From Acidimicrobiia bacterium UBA4744 (lineage in GTDB: Bacteria > Actinomycetota > Acidimicrobiia > Spongiisociales > UBA4744), in contig DHIO01000022.1 in assembly GCA_002403855.1 (NCBI GenBank), positions 64,138 to 95,004 on the forward strand: 30,867 bases of DNA, read 5' to 3'. Below the pieces are notes generated by a model, which did no database searches, was not told where the DNA came from, and worked only from the letters and a program-made list of their open reading frames with translations. A program made the translations under genes and the position numbers. The stretch's first letter is position 1. Each line of letters starts with the position of its first letter. Below are positions 7,818 through 15,600 of this stretch, in pieces.

Positions 7818-7847
7818 AAGAGCCCCCGCTGTCGGGCGGGGGCTCTT
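7818..7847. terminator. strong intrinsic terminator hairpin
   Basis: AAGAGCCCCCGC (7818-7829) pairs perfectly with GCGGGGGCTCTT (7836-7847) around a 6-nt loop, giving a 12-bp GC-rich stem. The last stem bases plus T7848 form CTCTTT on the plus strand, and CTTCTT lies on the opposite strand, so it could work in both directions. It ends the transcript of the 92-aa gene and insulates the following oxidoreductase. Confidence 0.85.
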
Positions 7848-8029
7848 TGGGAGGGAGGGGTATCGGTTGTCAAGCTATGCGACCCGTTTAGGAGGAGTGT
7901 GAGAGGCGGGTGAGAGTTCGATGAGAAACCACCTGTGGGGGGTGAGGGCGCGGGACGGGCGGGTGGTTTGCTGGCTGCGGGCCGAGTTGGTCTGCGTAGG
8001 GCGGGTGGCTTCTGAGTAGTAGGAGGTTT

Positions 8030-8052
8030 CCCTTCGTGGCAGCCACGAAGGG
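8030..8052. promoter_or_regulatory. perfect 23-bp palindrome before F420-type oxidoreductase
   Basis: CCCTTCGTGGC (8030-8040), a central A and GCCACGAAGGG (8042-8052) form an odd-length perfect palindrome ending 14 nt before the ATG. If TAGGGT (8055-8060) is the -10 element, the palindrome fills the -10/-35 spacer, where a repressor would block polymerase. As RNA it would fold into a 10-bp hairpin just after AGGAGG (8021-8026). Confidence 0.65.
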
Positions 8053-8110
8053 GATAGGGTTCGAGGATGGACATCGGTCGCGTCGGGCTATGGACGTTTC
8101 TCCTCGATGA
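8036..8110 (+). CDS. possible upstream leader ORF (24 aa) overlapping the oxidoreductase start
   Basis: A GTG at 8036 stands 9 nt after AGGAGG (8021-8026), the best ribosome site in this intergenic region. Its frame, MAATKGIGFEDGHRSRRA and six more residues, ends at 8110, 44 nt inside the oxidoreductase gene and in another frame. If the transcript begins upstream, translating it would compete with the main start. It has no recognisable homologue and may be accidental, especially if the main gene is leaderless. Confidence 0.25.
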   Translation: MAATKGIGFEDGHRSRRAMDVSPR

Positions 8111-8948
8111 GCATCCAACTTCTCGGGTGCGCGAGTTGGCTCAGGAGATCGAGGAGATGGGGTGGCCGACGTTGTGGCGGCCTGAATCGAGCGGCCGCGA
8201 CGTTCTGATCTCTTCGAGTGTCCTGTTGGCCGCAACCTCTCGGCTGATCGTGGCGTCCGGCATCGCGCAAATCTATGCACGGCATCCCGTGACGACCGCT
8301 GCGGCTCAGAAGACGTTGTTCGAAGCTCACGAAGGCCGATTCCTGCTCGGATTGGGGGTGGCCCATGCTTCCTCGGTGGAAGGAATCCGCAAGCTCGAAT
8401 ACCGGACTCCTTACTCGGATATGGTGGCCTATTTGAACGCCATGGCCGACGCTCCCTTCACTGCAGTGGAGCCCGCAACCAAGCCACCGACAGTGCTTGC
8501 CGCCCTCGGACCGCGGATGCTGAAACTGAGCGCCGCAGCTGCAGACGGTGCCCACCCTTACCTCACCCCTCCTGAACACACCGCGATGGCTCGCAACATT
8601 CTCGGTCGGGGCCCGCTTCTGGCCCCGGAGCAGATGGTGGTCATCGATAGCGACCTGGACGGCGCCCGGAGCGTGGCCAGAGCGAACCTGGCTCGCTATC
8701 TCAGGCTGCCAAATTACACCAACAACCTGCTGCGATGCGGATTCACCCAGACCGACATCGACGACGTGACCGACCGGCTCGTCGATGGGATCGTCGCCTG
8801 CGGCGACATCGACGCCACCATGAAGCGGGTTCAAGAACACCTCGACGCCGGCGCCGACCACGTCTGCATCCAGGTCCTCGTCGCCGACAACAACCTCGAC
8901 ATCACCATCGAGCAGTGGCACAGGTTGGCCGACGCCTTCGACCTATAG
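8067..8948 (+). CDS. LLM-class F420-dependent oxidoreductase (TIGR03620-like)
   Basis: A 293-aa TIM-barrel protein of the luciferase-like monooxygenase superfamily. It resembles the actinobacterial subgroup thought to use coenzyme F420 for hydride transfer on an unknown substrate. Typical landmarks are MDIGRVGLWT at the N-terminus, ELAQEIEEMGWPTLWRPE (23-40), the barrel strands LIVASGIAQIYARHP and FLLGLGV, and PPTVLAALGPRMLKLSA. The start ATG has only GAGG touching it but TAGGGT 6 nt upstream, so a leaderless mRNA is likely. A perfect palindrome precedes it, suggesting control by a TetR-like or similar repressor not encoded next to it. It is monocistronic and convergent with the NADH dehydrogenase gene. 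Confidence 0.85.
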   Translation: MDIGRVGLWTFLLDEHPTSRVRELAQEIEEMGWPTLWRPESSGRDVLISSSVLLAATSRLIVASGIAQIYARHPVTTAAAQKTLFEAHEGRFLLGLGVAHASSVEGIRKLEYRTPYSDMVAYLNAMADAPFTAVEPATKPPTVLAALGPRMLKLSAAAADGAHPYLTPPEHTAMARNILGRGPLLAPEQMVVIDSDLDGARSVARANLARYLRLPNYTNNLLRCGFTQTDIDDVTDRLVDGIVACGDIDATMKRVQEHLDAGADHVCIQVLVADNNLDITIEQWHRLADAFDL

Positions 8949-9007
8949 GACACCAACCACCCCCCGGCCGTGGACACCGCCCCTCCCCCCGAGTTGCCGA
9001 TCTGGTC

Positions 9008-9026
9008 GCGGTTCCCACCGAACCGC
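9008..9026. terminator. hairpin between convergent genes
   Basis: GCGGTTC (9008-9014) and GAACCGC (9020-9026) form a 7-bp stem with a 5-nt loop in the 106-nt gap between the convergent oxidoreductase and NADH dehydrogenase genes. It is probably a bidirectional terminator, though it lacks a T-run. Confidence 0.5.
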
Positions 9027-9054
9027 CGAGATGATCACTGCGGTCTTACCCACC

Positions 9055-10311
9055 TCAGTCGGAGTCGCCTGGGTAGAGAATCAGACGGGCGCTGCGGCTG
9101 TAGGTGAGGTACGAGCGTGCCCATTCGAAAAGGACCACCACCCGGTTTCGGAAACCGATGAGGAAGAGAATGTGTATGAAGAGCCAAGCCAACCAGGCGG
9201 GCAGGCCCCACAGCCGCGCGCCTCTGATCACGGCGATTGCCGAACTCCTACCCAGTGTGGCCATCGTGCCCCGGTCGACGTAGCGAAAGGGCGGGGCCGG
9301 TTCGCCCCGGGAAGACCCGGCGATGCTCTCGGCCGCGTGCCTACCCATCTGGATGGCGGCCGGGGCAACTCCGGGCAGTTGTTTGCCATCCTGGACGACG
9401 TGCGCAAGGTCTCCGACCACGAACACTTCCGGGTGGCCGGCGATCGTGAGATCGGCATTCACCTTCACGCGACCGGACCGATCCAGCTCCACCCCGAGTG
9501 AAGATCCCAGCCGTGATGCAGCAACGCCCGCGGCCCACAGGACCGTCCGGCAAGCGATACGCCGTTCTCCCAGCCGTATGCCGTCCCCATCTACCTCAGT
9601 AACCGGAGTCCCCGTCCGGACCTCCACACCTAGCCGCTCCAACTGGCGAAGGGCCCGGACCGATAGTCCGGGCGGAAAGCCGGGAAGAACCCGATCTCCC
9701 GCCTCGACCAGGACAATCCGGGCATCACCCGGATGAAAACGGCGAAATTCGTCGACCAGGGTGTGCCGGGCCAGCTCGGCCAGGGCTCCGGCTAGTTCGG
9801 CGCCGGTGGGCCCGCCGCCCACCACTACGAAGGTGAGCAATGCGCGACGCTGTTCCGGGTCGTCATTGAGCTCAGCTTGCTCGAAAGCAAACAACACCCG
9901 GCGGCGAACCTCGAGCGCATCCTCGATACTCTTCAGCCCGGGGGCGTGCCGCTCCCAATCTTCGTGGCCGAAGTAGGAATCCGCGGCCCCTGTCGCAACA
10001 ATGAGATAGTCGTATTTGACGCGGTCGCCCGTGCTCAGCACCACGCAACGCGCGACGAGGTCGATCGACACGACCTCGGCGAGCTGTACCGAAGTGTTCT
10101 TCTGCTTGCGGAGAATCCTCCGGATGGGCTCGGCAATGTCGATGGCGCTGAGCCCGGCAGTGGCTACCTGGTAGAGCAGCGGTTGGAAAACGTGGTGGTT
10201 GCGGCGATCGATCAGGGTGACGTCGACCTGTTCGGAACGAAGGGTCTTGGCCGCGTGAAGGCCGGCAAAACCTCCACCAACGATGACTACCCGCGGCCGC
10301 ATCCCACGCAT
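9055..10311 (-). CDS. ndh: type II NADH:quinone oxidoreductase (NDH-2)
   Basis: About 418 aa. A single-subunit flavoprotein that passes electrons from NADH to membrane quinone without pumping protons. The FAD-binding Rossmann loop GGGFAGLHA is at 12-20. The NAD-binding loop GGGPTGAELAG is at 164-174, and the second FAD contact is VFVVGDLAHV (295-304). APAAIQMG (315-322) fits the NDH-2 quinone-site region. The C-terminal part, GLPAWLAWLFIHILFLIGF, is amphipathic and hydrophobic, as expected for membrane attachment. Length fits the family. The ATG at 10311 has TAGATT 8 nt upstream (10325-10320) and no ribosome site, so a leaderless start is favoured; an ATG three codons later is the alternative. 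Confidence 0.9.
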   Translation of the reverse strand: MRGMRPRVVIVGGGFAGLHAAKTLRSEQVDVTLIDRRNHHVFQPLLYQVATAGLSAIDIAEPIRRILRKQKNTSVQLAEVVSIDLVARCVVLSTGDRVKYDYLIVATGAADSYFGHEDWERHAPGLKSIEDALEVRRRVLFAFEQAELNDDPEQRRALLTFVVVGGGPTGAELAGALAELARHTLVDEFRRFHPGDARIVLVEAGDRVLPGFPPGLSVRALRQLERLGVEVRTGTPVTEVDGDGIRLGERRIACRTVLWAAGVAASRLGSSLGVELDRSGRVKVNADLTIAGHPEVFVVGDLAHVVQDGKQLPGVAPAAIQMGRHAAESIAGSSRGEPAPPFRYVDRGTMATLGRSSAIAVIRGARLWGLPAWLAWLFIHILFLIGFRNRVVVLFEWARSYLTYSRSARLILYPGDSD

Positions 10312-10319
10312 CTCGACCG

Positions 10320-10325
10320 AATCTA
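10320..10325 (-). promoter_or_regulatory. -10 element of NDH-2 gene
   Basis: Read on the minus strand, TAGATT lies 8 nt before the ATG at 10311, the spacing expected for leaderless transcription. Confidence 0.4.
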
Positions 10326-10532
10326 CCGAGAAGGCTTCCGTATTCGGTCCGACATCAGGGCGGCTCGCCGTGGTTGGCCGGTCACCACACCGGCCAGCCA
10401 GTACTCGGTGACCTGGACGACCTGATGCTCACCGGTAGAAGATCGCCGACAACTCAAAGGATTCACCCGGCTTGGTAACCCACCAGCCGACCACGCGAAG
10501 TGAATGGGTCCTTCGGACTATGGACCTGGAAG

Positions 10533-10541
10533 TTATCCACA
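10533..10541 (+). other. DnaA-box-like 9-mer
   Basis: TTATCCACA matches the canonical DnaA-box consensus exactly. It lies 9 nt before the long hairpin element. I see no second box nearby, so it is not evidence of an origin. Confidence 0.3.
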
Positions 10542-10550
10542 GGCAAGGTG

Positions 10551-10664
10551 AAGGGACACCGGTCCGGTCGCTAGCCATGCCCTAGCAAAGCCGCTCTGTG
10601 GTTTGCCCCAAAAAGGGGGTGGCTTGCCTCCCAGTATGGGCAAAGCGGCCGGGCCGGTGCCCTT
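10551..10664 (+). ncRNA. 114-nt structured element closed by a 21-bp stem (candidate RNA or palindromic element)
   Basis: The left arm 10551-10572 pairs with the right arm 10644-10664 over 21 positions, with one bulged A at 10556. Nineteen pairs are Watson-Crick. The other two (10563-10653, 10568-10648) are T opposite G, which pair as G-U only if the plus strand is transcribed. The 71-nt interior holds three mutually exclusive partners: GCAAA (10585-10589), TTTGC (10602-10606) and GCAAA (10640-10644). It also has CCCC/GGGG around an A5 loop. No target-site duplication is seen at the ends. It resembles no RNA family I know. A MITE-like remnant is the main alternative. Confidence 0.45.
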
Positions 10665-10826
10665 TCCATTGGATTGAACCGCGATGCGGCGGTGGATGGA
10701 ATAGGCCCAACGACCCTATTCGCCACAGAGAGTGGGAAAACCAAGCTTAGGTTTCAGGCCGCCCGCCATGGGTACCTCGCGGCTGATGCAGGATGCGGCC
10801 GGTAAGTGGCCGCGGTGATCCGACGC
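10665..10826. other. remainder of the 515-nt gene-free region
   Basis: Beyond the 114-nt element, GAATAGG (10699-10705) and CCTATTC (10715-10721) form a 7-bp stem with a 9-nt loop. An imperfect AACC/GGTT dyad centres near 10743. It lies downstream of the minus-strand PLDc_N gene and may include its terminator. Otherwise nothing was recognised. Confidence 0.35.
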
Positions 10827-11051
10827 CTACTCCTGTCTCCTGCCACAGCAGAAGTATGCGAGCGGACCGGCGAAGTTGATGAGGGTCACCATCCGCCATA
10901 GCCCCTTGGGGCCACGTACCTGCTCTGTTGGTCTCGTTGACAAGTCTCGTTGGGCGAGGACCAGGAGGGTGAGTTGCACCACGGCGCCGACGACCATGGC
11001 TACTCGCTGGGTGGGTGTTAGGTCCTTCCACTTGCTCTTTGAAGGCCACAT
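10827..11051 (-). CDS. PLDc_N-domain small membrane protein
   Basis: A 74-aa protein with two transmembrane helices, at about residues 15-33 (RVAMVVGAVVQLTLLVLAQ) and 53-69. The second ends in LINFAGPLAYFCCGRR, the hallmark of the phospholipase D-nuclease N-terminal domain (PF13396), which also occurs as stand-alone mini-proteins. The usual two-helix hairpin is complete, with a short polar link in between. AAAGGGA stands 8 nt before the ATG at 11051, so the start is well supported. A frameshifted two-TM gene lies upstream on the same strand. Role unknown; no phospholipase domain is fused or adjacent. Confidence 0.72.
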   Translation of the reverse strand: MWPSKSKWKDLTPTQRVAMVVGAVVQLTLLVLAQRDLSTRPTEQVRGPKGLWRMVTLINFAGPLAYFCCGRRQE

Positions 11052-11195
11052 GCCGGTGGTCCCTTTCTGGCTCGCTGATCCTCCTCAGAGTAGGCGGATT
11101 GGTCCTCTTCTTTGATTGGTTCTTCCTAGACGTGCATTCCCCTCACGGAGTTGACCGGGGCCGGATACCAGTCCGCCGGGACGGCAGGGCGGCTG

Positions 11196-11538
11196 CTACC
11201 AGTTCCAGTCGAAGAAGACGGTGCCGAGGACTAGTAGCGCGATGCCGGTGCCTGCAACGCTCATCGCAACGACGAATGGGGCCCCGTGCCTCGTCGGCTG
11301 ATAGTGGGCGTGGAACTCTGAGTCGTCCCAAGGGACCGCGGCGCAGCATCTCAACTGCTCTAATGGTCAGGAATCGGTCTGAGCGAGTCAAGGCGTCCCA
11401 ATCGGCTTTCCTCTCGGTCGTCAGCCACTCGAGAAATCGGTCATTCTCCACCCCACGCCGCATCTCCAGAATGAAGGCGAAGACGGTCGACACCGCAACG
11501 ACGACCACCAGGAACATCACCTGGAAACTGGTTTCCAT
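11196..11538 (-). pseudogene. frameshifted two-TM membrane protein
   Basis: From ATG 11538 the first frame gives METSFQVMFLVVVVAVSTVF, one membrane span, then a charged helix up to AVEMLRRG (61-68). Beyond about 11337 that frame becomes arginine-rich nonsense. A second frame takes over, reading VPWDDSEFHAHYQP and then a second membrane span, VAMSVAGTGIALLVLGTVFF, ending DWNW and TAG at 11196. The two parts differ by one nucleotide, with the shift between about 11325 and 11340 near GGTCCCTTGGGAC. Joined, they give about 113 aa with a TM-helix-TM layout. Either a young pseudogene or an indel error. The family is not recognised. Confidence 0.6.
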
Positions 11539-11709
11539 CCATGGTGGATCGGCAGGCCCCGGCTCATTCTGAACCCTGCATAGTGGCCTGCTTCACCTCC
11601 CACGATGGGCGATCTCTGCGATACAACCGCGTCCATGTCGACAATCCAGCTTCGAGCTCCAGGCACTTCTGGGAGGAACCGAGCACACCTTCTCCGGAGG
11701 CCGACCGGG

Positions 11710-11727
11710 ACCAGGCGCTCTCCTGGT
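11710..11727. promoter_or_regulatory. inverted repeat upstream of the SARP-cyclase gene
   Basis: ACCAGG (11710-11715) and CCTGGT (11722-11727) with a 6-nt centre lie about 46 nt before the start, in the region expected for regulator binding. Confidence 0.3.
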
Positions 11728-11760
11728 GCCGGCGGCGGGACGGGCCGGGGTTCCTTTGCA

Positions 11761-11766
11761 TACGAT
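11761..11766 (+). promoter_or_regulatory. -10 element of the SARP-cyclase gene
   Basis: TACGAT lies 7 nt before the ATG at 11774. The same hexamer is used by the vapB-like gene at 18639. GGGGG in the gap could also serve as a weak ribosome site. Confidence 0.45.
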
Positions 11767-11773
11767 TGGGGGT

Positions 11774-14700
11774 ATGGAGTTTCACGTGTTGGGACCATTG
11801 GAGGTGACCGGGGACGGCCGGCAGTTGGGAGTGGGGAGCCCGACTGAGCGCCACCTGTTGGCCATTTTGGTGTGTTTGGGCAACGAGGTAGTCCCGGTAG
11901 GCCGGCTGATCGACGAGCTGTGGGGGGAGGACCCGCCGGTTTCGGCTCCCAACATGGTGCGGCGGGGGGTTTCTCGGCTGCGCGGCGTAATGGGGGACCC
12001 GAGCGGGGAGCGTCTGGTCACCGAAGCCGGCGGCTATCGGCTGCGGATCGGCGAGGGGGAATCGGACCGGGTTCGGTTTGAGCAGCTGGTGGCCCGGGCT
12101 GGCCGGTCGAGGGACCCTGCCGAACGGGCCTCTCTGCTGGAGGAGGCGCTGGGTTTGTGGCGCGGTATCCCTCTCGGCGGAGCCGGAGATGGTCCAACGG
12201 TGACCGCCGAACGGGTACGCCTGGAGAAAGCCCGCCTGGCAGCCTTGGAGAACCGCATCGAAGCCGAGCTGCGGTCGGGCCACCACCGTGACCTGGTGTT
12301 CGAGCTAGAAGCGCTGGTCGGTCAGCACCCGCTACGGGACCGGCTGCGGGCCCAGTTGATGCTGGCGTTGTATCGGTGTGACCGACAAGCCGAAGCCCTA
12401 GCCGCCTACCAACAACTCAGCACACTGCTCGGCCAGGAACTCGGGATCGAACCTTCCGTCCACCTGCAACACCTCGAAGAACAAATCCGTTTCCACGACC
12501 CCGAACTCGAACGGGAGGCGACGACCCAGCATCTCGCCGGGGGTTCTGCCGCCACGTTGAGCAGGCACGAGGACCGGCGGTTGGCGGCGGTCATGTTCGT
12601 CGACATGGTCGGTTTCACCGCGTTAATGCAGGAGAACGAGCAGCTGGGCCTGGAGAAGCGGACCCGATACCGCCGGGTGCTCGAGGCGCAACACGAAGTG
12701 TTTGGGGGGAGAATCGTCCAGTACTACGGCGACGGGGCTTTGAGCATCTTCCCTAACTCGGTCGATGCGGTTGTGTGCGCCGTTGAGATCCAGAAGGAAC
12801 TCAGCCAACCTGTCGAGGTCCCGGCACGGATCGGCATCCATGTGGGTGAGGTGATCGTCGAACCGACGGGCGTGGTCGGCGATGCGGTCAACATCGCATC
12901 CCGGATCGAATCCTTCGGTATCCCCGGCGGTGTGCTGGTGTCCGACTCCGTCCACGACCAGATCAGAAACCAACCCCAGCTCGGATTCATCAATCTGGGA
13001 AGGTTCAAACTGGACAATGTCGACCGTGCCTTTGAGATCCTGGCCGTCTCCAGCGACGGTCTGGAGGTCCCCGCGCCAGGTGTGCTCGAAGGCAAGGGGG
13101 AAAGAATCATGGGCCCGCCGAGCCCTACCGCCGACTCTGCAGCACCCACCAATCTGCCTCATCGGCTCACCACGTTCATCGGACGTGAAACCGAACTCGC
13201 CACCATCCAGGACCTGATCGCCGCCCACCGACTCGTCACCCTCACCGGCGCCGGAGGAATCGGCAAGACCAGCCTCGCGGTCCGCGCTGCCGCCGAGCTC
13301 GTCGATTCCTTCCCCGAAGGGGTCTGGTTCATCGACCTGGCTCTGCTCACCGATGATGTGCAGCTCCCCGGCGCCGTCGCCGGCCTCTTCGATATCAAGG
13401 GAATCCCGGCCCAGGACATCACCGCAGCGTTGGTGCGCCACTTGGCACCGATGGAGACACTGCTGGTCCTGGACAATTGTGAGCACCTCATTGACGGTGC
13501 CGCCGAGTTGGCCGACACTTTTTTGGGAGCAACTGAGCGGGTCCGAGTTTTGGCCACCAGTCGCGAGGCTCTCCGTCTCGACGGTGAAGCCCTCCTCCGG
13601 GTTCCACCCCTCGACGTCCCCCCGACCGATGCCACCGTCGATGAGGCTGTCGAAGTCGCGGCAGTGATGTTGTTCGCCGACCGGGCCCGTCTGGCTCGTT
13701 CGGATTTCACCCTCACCGGCGGCGCCGGTGCGGCGGTAGTTGAGATCTGCCGCCGTCTCGACGGTATTCCTCTGGCGATCGAGTTGGCGGCCGCCCGGAT
13801 TGACACCCTGACCGCGACGCAGATCGCCGACCGCCTTGATGACCGATTCCGCCTGCTGACCAGGGGCAGCCGCACCGCTCTGCCTCGTCAACAGACACTG
13901 CGAGGAGCCGTCGAGTGGAGCCATGACCTGCTCACCGAGCCGGAGCGGGCCCTCTTCCGACGGTTGGGGGTGTTCGGAGGCAGCTTCACTTTGGAGGCCG
14001 CCCAGCAGATCGGCGCCTACGAACCACTGGATATCGACGAGGTCTCCGACGGACTGGATCGTCTTGTTGAGACCTCACTGCTGTCACCGCCCGGACCGGA
14101 CACGGGTCGCTACCGGATTATGGAGACCATCCGTGCCTACGCCCGCAGCCTTCTTGAGTCCAAACTCGAAACAGACACAACCATGCGGCGGTTGGCGGAG
14201 TATCTCCTCGAGGCCGGTCCCGCCACCAGCGACGGTTTGGCCCAATCAGACCTTGTCGAGTGGTTGCGGTGGCGCGCCGACGAGCAAGACAACTTCCGGG
14301 CGGCGCTCAATTGGGCGCGTTCGGCGGCCGATAGAACCCTCTGCGGAACGCTCGCAGTCGAGTTCTCCAACTATCTCGCCTTCGCCGGTCTCGATGCCGA
14401 AGCAGACGCCTGGGTGGAGTCTGCCCTGGATTTGCAGGGCGACGAATCGACCCACCTGCAGCTGCGGCTCCTCACCCTGCTCGCAGCCGGAGCGATAACG
14501 CGGGGTGATGTCACCCGTGCGCAACCGCTGATCGATTCCCTCCTCACCGACGCGGAAGTCTTCGGCGAGGAAGCAACTGCGGCCTTTGCGCTCGCCCTCA
14601 AGGCCGAACTCACGCATCAAAGAGGCGAGCTCGAGTCTGCCCTGGCACTCAACACCCAAGCTATCGAACGGTTGCTGGCCGTCGGAGATCCCCGATTTGT

Positions 14701-15448
14701 GAATCCCTTCCTAACCGGCGCTGAGATTCTGAGCGATCTTGGTCGCTACGACGAAGCGGAAGCCCTGGTTGCACGTCTCGAGCCCGAGCATGCCGAGCGT
14801 GTGGATACGAGATACGCCAGCCTGATGAGCAACCTCTGGCGAGGGAAGATCGCTACCTACCGAGGCGATTATGAGAGGGCCATCGAGTTGTTACGTTCAT
14901 GCCTCGAACCCTTCGGTCCGATAGAAATGGGGAGCTTGCTCCTCGACCTGGGTCTCGCCGAATTCGGGCGCGGCAACCTCGAGGCTGCGGGTCGCCTCGT
15001 CCGAAGAGGCCTCTCGTTCGAGCAGATGAACATCGCGGACACTTCTCACTGGATACTGGTCGTCCGAGGCCTGGCCGAACTCGAAGGCCAGAACCTCCGG
15101 ACGGCAGCACTCCACCTGGGCGACGCTATCGATGTCGCTGCGACGCGCGGTCTGGTGCTGGAACGCGAGGCAGTGCTCACCGCGGTCGCTGAAGCTGTCC
15201 TCGAAGCCGATCGGCCCGCCGAAGCGGCCATATTCCTTGCCGCTGCTGAGGCCGCCCGGGCACGGGTCAACGGCCTCGTGCCCAAACACTGGGTGCGACA
15301 GCACAACGAACGGGTCGCGGAACAACTCCGACGAACACTCGAGGCAGTGGACCTGCAACAGCTAAGCGAAGAGGGCAAGAGGCTTTCCTACGAGCAAGCC
15401 GCTCAGCGAGCCCTCGCCATCCTTGATGAGTTCGCCCCCAAAGGTTGA
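11774..15448 (+). CDS. SARP-type regulator fused to class III cyclase, NB-ARC ATPase and TPRs
   Basis: A 1224-aa cytosolic signalling regulator. Residues 1-95 are an OmpR/SARP winged helix (LLAILVCLGNEVVPVGRLID, 28-47). Residues 96-245 are a bacterial transcriptional activation domain. Residues 268-425 are a class III nucleotide cyclase with metal aspartates D277 and D320 and N373/R377 in GDAVNIASR. Residues 460-740 are an NB-ARC/STAND ATPase: Walker A GAGGIGKTS (492-500), Walker B LLVLDN (563-568) and GIPLAIELAAARI (664-676). The rest is TPR-like helices. AfsR-type proteins have SARP-NB-ARC-TPR; the inserted cyclase is unusual. The ATG at 11774 is favoured over the longer frame because MEFHVLGPLEV begins the SARP fold and TACGAT lies 7 nt upstream. 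It probably couples ligand sensing, nucleotide signalling and transcription; targets are unknown. Confidence 0.88.
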   Translation: MEFHVLGPLEVTGDGRQLGVGSPTERHLLAILVCLGNEVVPVGRLIDELWGEDPPVSAPNMVRRGVSRLRGVMGDPSGERLVTEAGGYRLRIGEGESDRVRFEQLVARAGRSRDPAERASLLEEALGLWRGIPLGGAGDGPTVTAERVRLEKARLAALENRIEAELRSGHHRDLVFELEALVGQHPLRDRLRAQLMLALYRCDRQAEALAAYQQLSTLLGQELGIEPSVHLQHLEEQIRFHDPELEREATTQHLAGGSAATLSRHEDRRLAAVMFVDMVGFTALMQENEQLGLEKRTRYRRVLEAQHEVFGGRIVQYYGDGALSIFPNSVDAVVCAVEIQKELSQPVEVPARIGIHVGEVIVEPTGVVGDAVNIASRIESFGIPGGVLVSDSVHDQIRNQPQLGFINLGRFKLDNVDRAFEILAVSSDGLEVPAPGVLEGKGERIMGPPSPTADSAAPTNLPHRLTTFIGRETELATIQDLIAAHRLVTLTGAGGIGKTSLAVRAAAELVDSFPEGVWFIDLALLTDDVQLPGAVAGLFDIKGIPAQDITAALVRHLAPMETLLVLDNCEHLIDGAAELADTFLGATERVRVLATSREALRLDGEALLRVPPLDVPPTDATVDEAVEVAAVMLFADRARLARSDFTLTGGAGAAVVEICRRLDGIPLAIELAAARIDTLTATQIADRLDDRFRLLTRGSRTALPRQQTLRGAVEWSHDLLTEPERALFRRLGVFGGSFTLEAAQQIGAYEPLDIDEVSDGLDRLVETSLLSPPGPDTGRYRIMETIRAYARSLLESKLETDTTMRRLAEYLLEAGPATSDGLAQSDLVEWLRWRADEQDNFRAALNWARSAADRTLCGTLAVEFSNYLAFAGLDAEADAWVESALDLQGDESTHLQLRLLTLLAAGAITRGDVTRAQPLIDSLLTDAEVFGEEATAAFALALKAELTHQRGELESALALNTQAIERLLAVGDPRFVNPFLTGAEILSDLGRYDEAEALVARLEPEHAERVDTRYASLMSNLWRGKIATYRGDYERAIELLRSCLEPFGPIEMGSLLLDLGLAEFGRGNLEAAGRLVRRGLSFEQMNIADTSHWILVVRGLAELEGQNLRTAALHLGDAIDVAATRGLVLEREAVLTAVAEAVLEADRPAEAAIFLAAAEAARARVNGLVPKHWVRQHNERVAEQLRRTLEAVDLQQLSEEGKRLSYEQAAQRALAILDEFAPKG

Positions 15449-15517
15449 TCAACAGCCGGTTTCCGCGATTGTCTGCAGGTGATCGTCACCGGCGTGCTCG
15501 CAGCCAACGTCGAAATG

Positions 15518-15533
15518 ACTTCGGGGCGCCGAA
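15518..15533. terminator. short hairpin between convergent genes
   Basis: TTCGG (15520-15524) and CCGAA (15529-15533) with a 4-nt loop lie in the 152-nt gap between the convergent SARP-cyclase and LtrA genes. The stem is short and has no T-run, so support is weak. Confidence 0.25.
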
Positions 15534-15600
15534 ACGTACCCCGTGCCCGGTACCCGACTCCAAACTGAATAGGCGCGGTATGTCGATTCTTGCGGTGCCG

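Larger units (their letters stand above)
7677..8066. other. intergenic region with terminator and oxidoreductase leader
   Basis: This 390-nt stretch holds the terminator at 7818-7847 and the palindrome at 8030-8052. AGGAGG sequences occur at 7890-7895 and 8021-8026. Two tiny frames are open, 7921-8019 (32 aa, ATG, weak ribosome site) and 8036-8110 (24 aa, GTG, good ribosome site). Neither resembles a known protein. Confidence 0.5.

Noticed and set aside
10533..10541. Replication origin
   Set aside because: Only one DnaA box, no AT-rich unwinding region and no dnaA, dnaN or gyrase neighbours.
12623..13924. 433-aa minus-strand frame
   Set aside because: It is fully antisense to the SARP-cyclase gene, whose domains are unmistakable; its own sequence shows no domain.
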